Part shown: positions 17,340-24,438 of the stretch, piece after piece
Position numbering within the stretch: the stretch's first letter is position 1
Layout of the letters: the number at the start of each line of letters is the position of its first letter
Assembly (NCBI GenBank): GCA_016928025.1
Contig: JAFGLN010000025.1
Location: forward strand, 1-48,421
Reading direction: 5' to 3'
From: Deltaproteobacteria bacterium
GTDB lineage: Bacteria; Desulfobacterota; Syntrophia; Syntrophales; JAFGHS01
Length of the DNA: 48,421 bases
Position numbers and translations under genes: made by a program
The notes under the pieces: generated by a model
What the model saw: the letters and a program-made list of their open reading frames with translations, nothing else
Told to the model about the DNA's origin: nothing
Databases searched by the model: none

Positions 17340-18038
17340 TCAGCGGGTATACGTGGCCAGCAGGGGGAGATGGTCTGAGGCAATGAGGGATGTGGCGTTT
17401 TTGAAGACAATTCTCGACCATATCCGTTCTGGCGGATCGGAAAGGATATGGTCCAGTCTGAACACCGGGTAGCGGAACGGAAAAGTGGCCGGAGAATGAA
17501 AATGGCCGAAATGACGATGAAGCCAGCGCAGAGGTCGTCCCCAGAAGAGCCATTCATTGAAATCGCCCATGAGGATCAAAGGTGTTCGGTTCTTTTTCGA
17601 CAGATATTCGATCAGTGAACGGACTTGCGTACGTCGTTCCTGTGGAAGAAGTCCCAGGTGCGTAACCGCCACCTGAAGTGTCTCTCCAAACCAATCCACA
17701 TGCACGATTAATATTCCGCGCGGTTCCCGCTTCTTAAAACTGATATCGTAACGTTCCACATCGCGCACAGGCAAACAAGTCAAAAGCGCGTTGCCGTAGT
17801 CCCCTGAAGCCCGCAACCTTGTCGGTCCGGCAATCACTTCCATACCGGTCATGGTCCTAAGCATGGTGATATCGTCCCCTTCGGGGCCCATATGATTATC
17901 AACTTCCTGCAAACCAAGCAAATCCGGGCTCATTTCCTTTATGACCCGCACAATTCTTGCCAGATCCCGCCTGCCGTCCAGCCCCACGCCCATGTGGATA
18001 TTCCAGGTGGCGAGACAAAGTTTCGGCTCATTCATCAT
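17340..18038 (-). CDS. Endonuclease/exonuclease/phosphatase family protein (YbhP-like)
   Basis: A 232-aa EEP-superfamily metal-dependent phosphodiesterase. It has LATWNIHMGVG at about 8-18, the GLQEVD metal-ligand motif, ILMGDFNEW and the C-terminal SDHLPLLA with catalytic Asp-His. The superfamily acts on nucleic acids, phosphoinositides and sphingomyelin, so the substrate is open. It overlaps the 3' end of the phospholipase D-VTT gene by 11 bp. In Escherichia coli the EEP gene ybhP adjoins the cardiolipin synthase gene clsB (ybhO), so a lipid-related function is plausible. AGAGG upstream favours the second ATG at 18035. Base composition looks more GC-rich than the flanking genes. Confidence 0.85.
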   Translation of the reverse strand: MMNEPKLCLATWNIHMGVGLDGRRDLARIVRVIKEMSPDLLGLQEVDNHMGPEGDDITMLRTMTGMEVIAGPTRLRASGDYGNALLTCLPVRDVERYDISFKKREPRGILIVHVDWFGETLQVAVTHLGLLPQERRTQVRSLIEYLSKKNRTPLILMGDFNEWLFWGRPLRWLHRHFGHFHSPATFPFRYPVFRLDHILSDPPERIWSRIVFKNATSLIASDHLPLLATYTR

Positions 18039-19929
18039 GCCTCTTTTCCTGGTTTGTGAGCCAACGCTTGCCCGTGTACAAAATCAGAATGGCGCACAGC
18101 ACCGCAATAAACGCCAGTATGATATTCCACAGGTTCGGATTGGTAATGGCCCGCTCAAAACCTCCCTCAAAGATCATAATCGCCATAATTCCCGGCGCCA
18201 TACCGGCGGCTGTGCCCACCAGAAAGGACCATGTCGAAATATGAGACGATCCGGCAACCAGATTGACGATGGTGAACGGCGCAATCGGAATGACACGCAC
18301 TATGGCAACGGCCAGCCAGCCATGCCGGGCGAGTCGGCAGCTTAAACGGTTCACCTTATCGCTTGCAAGTTTGCGCACAACGTCCCTGCCAAGCCAGCCA
18401 CCCAGGAGATACCCCGCCAATCCGCCCAAAAGACTGCCGGAAAAAGCCAGAACAAAACCCATGACAGGTCCGAAGCTAAGGGCAGTGAGAAGAATCATCA
18501 GCGTTACGGGAAACATGATGCAGCTTCCTATCACGTACACGATCAAGACGATAGGAATCGTCAGAGGATTTTCACGGACATAGTCTGCCGCTGCAAGAAG
18601 ATTCTCCATACTTGCCACGTCCTTCAGCCCAGTCCATCGCCAGAGAATCGCCAGCAACAAGGCAAAGGCGATCACGGCCCCAAACCGCCATGCCTTTCGT
18701 TTCGCATCAGCCTTAACATCCCTCCGCCCGCCGCCGAATCCAAGGTAATCGAGCAGGGCTTCTATATCGATGGGCCGTTCCGGATCGGCGATCATGCTCG
18801 CCGGAAGAGATTCCATGATGGAATCATTTTCTGATTCATGCAGATCTCGCAACGTTCGTTCATCGGTTCTCAACGCCTCAATAGTTGAAAGCAGAGAACC
18901 TGTATCTTTAATCATTGAGGCAACACCATCCGGCTCAGCCCCCAAATGTTCGCCCAGCAGCCGGTTCCTGAAATCGGCAATGGCCTTCGCCACTCTTTTA
19001 TCGGTATCCGCATATAAGGCGAGATTGCATTCCGTATCAAACCCCATGGAGCGATTGCTCAGGTTTGCCGACCCTATGGACAATAAGACATCGTCAATGA
19101 CGAGTACTTTACTGTGAACATTGAGAACATCAGATGTCAGTCCCTTTCGGTCAGGATAACAGACTCTCAACCTTCCGAATACATCGTCCTGATGTAACCG
19201 CTCAAGCAGATGTCTGCGCAGGGCACCCATGGTCTCTTCTTCCAGCCATCCCGAACATTTTTTAGGCAGCACGAGCAGAACTTCGGGACCGTCTTTTTTC
19301 CGGAGAATTTCTTCAAGCGCCGTGCTGACGACATGAGAGCTAAAATATTGATTCTCAATATATATGTAAGACTGTGCCCTATCGATGGCATCAAGATAAA
19401 ACGTCTCGATTTCCCGAATTTCGCTCTCTCCCTCATACTCAGGCATGGTTCTTAATATGGCGACCCGGGCGTTTTCGAGATCCGGAGAAACGGTGTCGGG
19501 CCAGGGATCGTGTTGGGACGTTTTTACCGATGGAAGGCGATCGCCGGTGATACGCTCCCAGTGCATTCGTGCCAGATGCGCCAGTTTTTCCGCGGCTTGG
19601 CCGTCCACCATCATCTGCACATCATGAAAGGGACCATACTTCGTTTCGTTGTCACATCGCTTGGGATTATCCGGCGCGTGGTCCGTCGTATCCCAACGAC
19701 AGCTGGTCAAATTGAAACCGCCGACGAATGCCACCCGGTCATCAACCACAACAATTTTCTGATGATGTGAGGCGCCGACGGGATGATCGTCGTCAAGCAC
19801 AAAATGAACGCGCTTATGAGTTTTCCAGCCGAAATTCACCAGGGGCAAGACCTGGCGTTCCAGGGAATAGAGCACGGCAAAATCCCAGTCGAGAATGTAG
19901 ATGTCAAGATTTTGTTTTCTGCAGGCCAA
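18028..19929 (-). CDS. Phospholipase D/cardiolipin synthase-like protein fused to a VTT membrane domain (5' end cut off by a stop codon)
   Basis: The open frame of 633 codons carries two HKD motifs: HHQKIVVVDD near residue 55 and VHSKVLVIDD near 279. A C-terminal VTT/SNARE-associated (TVP38/DedA-like) domain with several membrane helices follows, containing GGLAGYLLGGWLGRD and the VRVIPIAPFTIVNLVAG segment. Such PLD-VTT fusions are predicted phosphatidyltransferases. The true N-terminus lies upstream in the same frame (19930-20151) beyond an in-frame TAA at 20017-20019, so this CDS would need an internal TTG start at 19929 without a Shine-Dalgarno. The gene is probably inactive or N-terminally truncated. 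It overlaps the following EEP gene by 11 bp, which suggests an operon. Confidence 0.8.
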   Translation of the reverse strand: MACRKQNLDIYILDWDFAVLYSLERQVLPLVNFGWKTHKRVHFVLDDDHPVGASHHQKIVVVDDRVAFVGGFNLTSCRWDTTDHAPDNPKRCDNETKYGPFHDVQMMVDGQAAEKLAHLARMHWERITGDRLPSVKTSQHDPWPDTVSPDLENARVAILRTMPEYEGESEIREIETFYLDAIDRAQSYIYIENQYFSSHVVSTALEEILRKKDGPEVLLVLPKKCSGWLEEETMGALRRHLLERLHQDDVFGRLRVCYPDRKGLTSDVLNVHSKVLVIDDVLLSIGSANLSNRSMGFDTECNLALYADTDKRVAKAIADFRNRLLGEHLGAEPDGVASMIKDTGSLLSTIEALRTDERTLRDLHESENDSIMESLPASMIADPERPIDIEALLDYLGFGGGRRDVKADAKRKAWRFGAVIAFALLLAILWRWTGLKDVASMENLLAAADYVRENPLTIPIVLIVYVIGSCIMFPVTLMILLTALSFGPVMGFVLAFSGSLLGGLAGYLLGGWLGRDVVRKLASDKVNRLSCRLARHGWLAVAIVRVIPIAPFTIVNLVAGSSHISTWSFLVGTAAGMAPGIMAIMIFEGGFERAITNPNLWNIILAFIAVLCAILILYTGKRWLTNQEKRHDE

Positions 19930-20151
19930 TCGGTCGAGAAAGCGTCCTAAATCCTCCTTTACATCGGCATCATCGCGACGGAGCAGGATCCGGCTGTCGA
20001 TATCCCATCCGATGATTTAGACGGCCTGTTCGGCAGCTTCACAGGTATCGGCGACAGCCTGGAAATAGGCTTCTCCGTCCACCAGAAAGGCAACTCTTCC
20101 TGCATTCGCAACCCGCCAACAATTTTGTCCTTCGCGAAAGAACTCCCTCAT
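19930..20151 (-). pseudogene. N-terminal part of the PLD-VTT gene separated by a nonsense codon
   Basis: Reading down from an ATG at 20151, the first 44 codons encode a typical PLD start (MREFFREGQNCWRVANAGR, then AFLVDGEAYFQAVADT). A TAA at 20019-20017 follows, and the frame then resumes directly with IIGWDIDSRI and continues into the 633-codon frame. The conserved text on both sides shows that a single substitution in the codon before IIGWD broke an otherwise full-length gene of about 707 codons. A sequencing error would look the same. Confidence 0.75.
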
Positions 20152-20194
20152 GCGTGGCATGGGGACGCCCTTAGCGTAGCATGGGGACGCCCTT
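20151..20194. repeat. Two tandem 22-bp repeats at the 5' edge of the PLD gene
   Basis: The unit at 20151-20172 is repeated at 20173-20194 with two mismatches. Both copies contain GCATGGGGACGCCCTT. The second copy also forms the left arm of the larger inverted repeat at 20183-20273. Confidence 0.85.
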
Positions 20195-20273
20195 TATATC
20201 TTTATATTCTTATTTCGCTTGCCAATAATGACTCGCCTCCATGCCTAAATATAAAAATGTAAAGGGCGTCCCT
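20183..20273. repeat. REP/MITE-like imperfect inverted repeat (26-nt arms)
   Basis: Arms 20183-20208 and 20248-20273 match in 23 of 26 positions as inverted complements, around a 39-nt centre. GGGACGCCCTTT forms the outermost part. It lies exactly at the junction between the PLD gene start and the truncated IS4 transposase. No transposase for it is visible, so mobility would have to be supplied in trans. Confidence 0.8.
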
Positions 20274-20278
20274 GTTAT

Positions 20279-21103
20279 TCCCTCGCCCATGTATTGCCAG
20301 ATTACCATCCCGGGCTTGGCAAACTGGTCGCAATTGACGGATCGCTTATCGATGCAACGCTTTCCATGTACTGGGCCGATTACCGGAAAGGAGCAAGGAA
20401 GGCCAAGACTCATATCGGTTTTGACCTCAACCACGGCATTCCCAGAAAGATCTTTTTCACTACGGGCAACGGTGCCGAACGGCCCTTGGTGAACCAGATC
20501 CTCTCTCCTGGAGAAACGGGCGTGATGGATCGCGGCTATCAGTGTCACGACAGGTTCGATCAGTGGCAGGAAGATGGGGCACTTTTTATGTGCCGCATCA
20601 AGGCAAAAACTGTGAAAACCGCCATCGACGTTCATCCTGTTGCACCTGGCGGCATGGTATTTTATGACGCGACCGTATTGCTCGGCACGGCCGGCATCAA
20701 CCAGACGAGAAAACCGGTTCGGTTAGTCGGGTATGAAGTCGACAATGTACGATACTGGATTGCCACGAACCGCCACGATCTTACAGCTGAACAAATAGCT
20801 GCCGCTTATAAGCTCCGATGGGATATCGAAAACTTCTTCGGCTGGTGGAAACGGCATCTGAAGGTGTACCACCTGATTGCCCGGAGTGAGCACAGCCTGA
20901 TGGTTCAGATCCTCGCGGGACTGATTACCTACCTGTTGCTTGCCATCTATTGCCATGAAGAGCACAACGAAAAAGTCTCCATCAGAAGAGTGCGGCAGTT
21001 GCGAATGCAAATCCAAAATGAACTTAGGTACGCACCCGCGAACGCTGAAGACAGGCATGAGTTCAAAGAACACAATGCGCAAAGCGCATATGCAAAAACT
21101 TAA
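20279..21103 (+). pseudogene. IS4-family transposase, N-terminally truncated
   Basis: About 275 codons of a DDE transposase are present. LVAIDGSLIDATLS carries the first catalytic Asp, VMDRGY the second, and LRWDIENFFGWWKRHL the YREK-like region with the catalytic Glu. The family assignment is to IS4 by these motifs. Readable homology begins around LAHVLPDYHPGLG at about 20280, directly beside the inverted repeat; the usual ~100 N-terminal residues and a start with Shine-Dalgarno are missing. The first start in frame is a TTG at 20294. No terminal inverted repeats of the element were found. It is probably inactive. Confidence 0.75.
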
Positions 21104-21156
21104 CCGGAAATTACTGAATATTAATCTACTGTTCGCTTTAAATTGATTCAGCTGAT

Positions 21157-21184
21157 AAAAAAGGGCTTCCATGTGGAAACCCTT
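21157..21184 (-). terminator. Intrinsic terminator of the tRNA-Arg transcript
   Basis: On the minus strand a stem AAGGGTTTCC/GGAAGCCCTT with one mismatch is followed by TTTT, a few nucleotides after the 3' end of tRNA-Arg. Confidence 0.8.
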
Positions 21185-21189
21185 ATGAA

Positions 21190-21266
<77 letters not shown>

Positions 21267-21370
21267 TTATTGATAATTATACCCTTTAAAAGATGTTGCG
21301 TCATAATCTCTTTGATAGTTTTTGTCAAGATCAAATGCCGGTTCCGCCGACCGATGGTGCCTTGTTTTTA

Positions 21371-23095
21371 CTATCGAACATAACCGGCAATCGTCTCAAA
21401 GAGATAACCTTTTGCCCCCTTTCCCTCTCCCTTCTGATCGGTCGTATAAAAATGTCTGCCTGACGCAGGATTATACCACCGATACAACTCCCTCGTATTG
21501 GTAAGCCGGGATGTGGCTATATTGCCGATGACCCCTTGGAGAACATACCCATCCAGAGATTTCTCCCCTCCCGATTGATCGTAAGAATAGAAATGGTCCT
21601 TCTTTTGTGGGTGGTACCAATGGTAAAAACAAGCCGTACCCGGCGTATCGGCTTGAAACAATCTAAAGGCAACTCCCTCTTTTTGATAACCCAGCGACGC
21701 CAATTCCGTCTGGTCGCCATGAGATTGTGTCACGTAGATATACTGATTATCTTTGACATAACGAAACACGTTCAGTATCTCCATCTTTTTATTATCTGCA
21801 ATCTCAAAGGAGATTCCGACGACAACATCACCTCCCGTCGATTTGATAATCACGTCCTCGGCATACCACCCGGGGATAAGCCCCTTGGTATCGATTGTTA
21901 TGTTGATATAGTCCGTTTCTTGCGTTGTTACGCCCGAATCGGGAAATATATCAACGATCCCCCGGATACCTGTTTCGACGTCTTTTCCGAAAATTGTAAC
22001 GCCTTGAATGACGGATTGACTGCCTCCATTGAACAGCGCTAAAGTATGCGACACATTCACCATATTTTCCGCCAACCATATCTCCATGCCTGTATCCACA
22101 TCGGCATAACAGTCTATTTCCGTAATCAATTTTGCGTCGATATAGGCTCTTAAAATACCCCTGCCGGGATTTTTGCGAAGGTTTAATTTAATTCCGCTTC
22201 CGGAAAAGCGATATTTTATGGCCCCCCCTGTCATGGCTTTCGGGTAACCCTTATGTTCTTCCCACAAACCTGTTACTTCTAAATCGTCTTTTAAGGATTC
22301 CGGAACGTCGTAAAGTCCGCTTCCTTTGATGTCGCTGTTCAAAAAAGAAATATAACGGCCTTTTCTTTTATGATCGGAAGATGATCCCCCCCGTTTATTT
22401 AAAAGACCGGCATACCATTCGAGCGGTTCCCCACCGTTGTTCTTCAGTTCGATCCGTCGCATTTTCTTTTCATCGACGTCCATAACGCCAAAATCTATTT
22501 TCAACGGTTCTACCAGAATCAGCGGCTCCGTTTCCCGGCCAAGGATTTTGTATCTGAAAAAAATTGTTCGCGTTCCTCCATTTGACTTGAGAGGAATCGA
22601 TTCGCGATAAGCTCCGGCACGGATTTTCTTTTGGAATAGGACACGTTGATTTTCAAACTCCAGTGTTAAGCTGACATTGAATCGCTTATCAGTGGATGCG
22701 TTCCGCGATGTAACGTCATCAAAGCAGTCGAAATGCAATTTTAGATCTTTCTGATCGGCTTCCAGATTACCGATGAGACTTCGCCTTGTTACGTCTGTCC
22801 ATTCCGACGGTCCTGCGGTGGACCATTGGAGGGAGCCCGCCCCGACGTTCCTTAAAATAAAACGACCCTCCCTGCTTTCTCCGGGATAAATAGCGCCCAA
22901 ATCGATTTCTCTGGGTCGGATCGTCAGGACGGGACATAATGGGATGGCTTTATCCTTATTTTCCATGACATTGCCGTCACGGTCATCGCTACCGCCTTCA
23001 TACGGAACGGCCGAACGGGCGGCCCACAAGGTTGACATCATGAGTACAGCTATAAAACCCCAAAAAACTGAAAACGTCAATAAACGTCTGATCAT
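21371..23095 (-). CDS. Exported multidomain protein with C-terminal DUF5648-like repeats
   Basis: The start is set at the ATG at 23095, where GAGGAA precedes and the N-terminus (MIRRLLTFSVF) becomes a clean signal peptide of about 28 residues. After it come an immunoglobulin-like, HYDIN/ASPM-type segment (about 50-120, PREIDLGAIYPGESREGRF) and a second similar one (about 200-235, LKIDFGVMDVDEKKMR). A central beta-rich region (about 290-370) resembles a carbohydrate-binding fold. Two copies of a C-terminal repeat are marked by FYHWYHPQKKDHFYS and YRWYNPASGRHFYTTD. The protein is 574 aa, with no catalytic motif visible. It is probably an extracellular or periplasmic binding protein; function unknown. 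It is transcribed toward tRNA-Arg and divergently from dprA. Confidence 0.75.
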   Translation of the reverse strand: MIRRLLTFSVFWGFIAVLMMSTLWAARSAVPYEGGSDDRDGNVMENKDKAIPLCPVLTIRPREIDLGAIYPGESREGRFILRNVGAGSLQWSTAGPSEWTDVTRRSLIGNLEADQKDLKLHFDCFDDVTSRNASTDKRFNVSLTLEFENQRVLFQKKIRAGAYRESIPLKSNGGTRTIFFRYKILGRETEPLILVEPLKIDFGVMDVDEKKMRRIELKNNGGEPLEWYAGLLNKRGGSSSDHKRKGRYISFLNSDIKGSGLYDVPESLKDDLEVTGLWEEHKGYPKAMTGGAIKYRFSGSGIKLNLRKNPGRGILRAYIDAKLITEIDCYADVDTGMEIWLAENMVNVSHTLALFNGGSQSVIQGVTIFGKDVETGIRGIVDIFPDSGVTTQETDYINITIDTKGLIPGWYAEDVIIKSTGGDVVVGISFEIADNKKMEILNVFRYVKDNQYIYVTQSHGDQTELASLGYQKEGVAFRLFQADTPGTACFYHWYHPQKKDHFYSYDQSGGEKSLDGYVLQGVIGNIATSRLTNTRELYRWYNPASGRHFYTTDQKGEGKGAKGYLFETIAGYVR

Positions 23096-23172
23096 ATATA
23101 TTCCTCGCCAAAAAAATCGATTAAACGTAACGCAAAGCTCTAAATTACGCAATGATTTTCAAGTAAAAAAAC

Positions 23173-23200
23173 TTGACACGGATTCATGATAAGATATAGC
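23173..23200 (+). promoter_or_regulatory. Sigma70-type promoter upstream of dprA
   Basis: A perfect -35 TTGACA (23173-23178) is followed after 16 nt by TATAGC (23195-23200). The predicted start near 23207 leaves a leader of about 37 nt before the dprA ATG. Confidence 0.6.
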
Positions 23201-23243
23201 TACTTTTGGGGCGATTCCTAACAAATACAGGATTGCTGCATAA

Positions 23244-24383
23244 ATGGATGACCGTCATATCGAGCATTGGCTCGCTTTAAAGCGAATTGAGGGCATTGGA
23301 AATATCGGTTTTAAAAACCTGCTGGCTACCTGCAGGTCGCCGAAAAATGTTTTTGAGGCCCCTTACAGTTTCCTGACATCGGTCCCGGGAATCGGGAAGA
23401 TCGGCGCATCAAGAATCAAGGCATTCAACGCTTGGCGGACCGTTGAAAAGGAGTTGAAAACTGCCGAACAGCTTCAAGTCAATATTGTTACCTGTCTTGA
23501 CGACCAATACCCGAAACATCTTCTTCATATCTACGACTACCCCCCTCTCCTATATGTTAAAGGCATATTAAAAACTGACGATATTAATATTGCCGTGGTC
23601 GGTTCTCGATCTGCAAGCACCTACGGCAAATACTCCACGGAAAAACTGTGTCGGGAGCTTGCATTTCATGGCGTGACTGTGGTAAGCGGCATGGCCCGAG
23701 GGATAGACACTGCCGCTCATAGAGGCGCGCTTGCCGGCAAAGGCAGAACCATTGCTATTCTGGGTTGCGGGATGGACATTATATACCCTCACGAAAATGA
23801 AAAACTGTATCATGATATCTCGGCGCACGGGGCGGTCATAACAGAGTTTTCATTTGGTATGCCGCCAAATGCACCGAACTTTCCCGCAAGAAACAGAATT
23901 ATCAGCGGCATCTCATTAGGTGTCGTTGTGGTTGAAGCGACCGACAAAAGCGGATCTTTAATTACGGCCCGACTTGCCGTTGAACAGGGAAGAGAGGTAT
24001 TCGCCATCCCGGGCAGCATTGATTCACCCGGTTCCAAAGGGACGAACAAACTGATCAAAGAAGGGGCGAAACTGGTAGAAAACGTCCGGGATATTCTGGA
24101 AGAAGTAGAACCTCAGATCGGCAAAAATGTCTTTAAAGCGGATGTCGGACAAGCGAGGGGGCATCAAAAAAACCCGGACTTGAAAGACAGGCCGTTTGAT
24201 AATATGATTTTAAGCCCGGAAGAAAATGTGATATTGAGTGCCGTCTCTTCCAAGCCTGTTGACGTCAATACCATTATTTCTTCCGCAGGACGGAAGGCCG
24301 GAGATGTTCTAAATATCCTGTTGCAGCTTGAGCTTAAGGGATTGGTAACGCAATTACCCGGAAAAAAATTTATACGAAATTAA
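23244..24383 (+). CDS. dprA: DNA processing protein DprA (Smf)
   Basis: Loads RecA onto incoming single-stranded DNA during natural transformation. The 379-aa protein has an N-terminal SAM/HhH-like region (about 10-65, with the hairpin SVPGIGKIGASRI). The Rossmann-like DprA core has VVGSRSASTYG at about 118, SGMARGIDTAAH near 150 and the PARNRIISG motif. A C-terminal winged-helix (DprA_WH, about 320-379) is present. It is first in a plus-strand block dprA-topA-trmFO, a conserved order in many bacteria. A weak AGGA lies 12 nt upstream of the start. Confidence 0.96.
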   Translation: MDDRHIEHWLALKRIEGIGNIGFKNLLATCRSPKNVFEAPYSFLTSVPGIGKIGASRIKAFNAWRTVEKELKTAEQLQVNIVTCLDDQYPKHLLHIYDYPPLLYVKGILKTDDINIAVVGSRSASTYGKYSTEKLCRELAFHGVTVVSGMARGIDTAAHRGALAGKGRTIAILGCGMDIIYPHENEKLYHDISAHGAVITEFSFGMPPNAPNFPARNRIISGISLGVVVVEATDKSGSLITARLAVEQGREVFAIPGSIDSPGSKGTNKLIKEGAKLVENVRDILEEVEPQIGKNVFKADVGQARGHQKNPDLKDRPFDNMILSPEENVILSAVSSKPVDVNTIISSAGRKAGDVLNILLQLELKGLVTQLPGKKFIRN

Positions 24384-24438
24384 TTTGAATGTGATAAAGA
24401 AGCGGGCCTTGACGCAATAAAAAAATTCAGGAGCAGTT

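Noticed and set aside
17254..17557. Minus-strand ORFs overlapping the EEP gene and the palindrome
   Set aside because: They run through the EEP coding sequence in other frames and carry no motifs.
20241..20492. Plus-strand ORF overlapping the IS4 remnant in another frame
   Set aside because: The neighbouring frame carries clear transposase motifs; this one is a shadow with no family resemblance.
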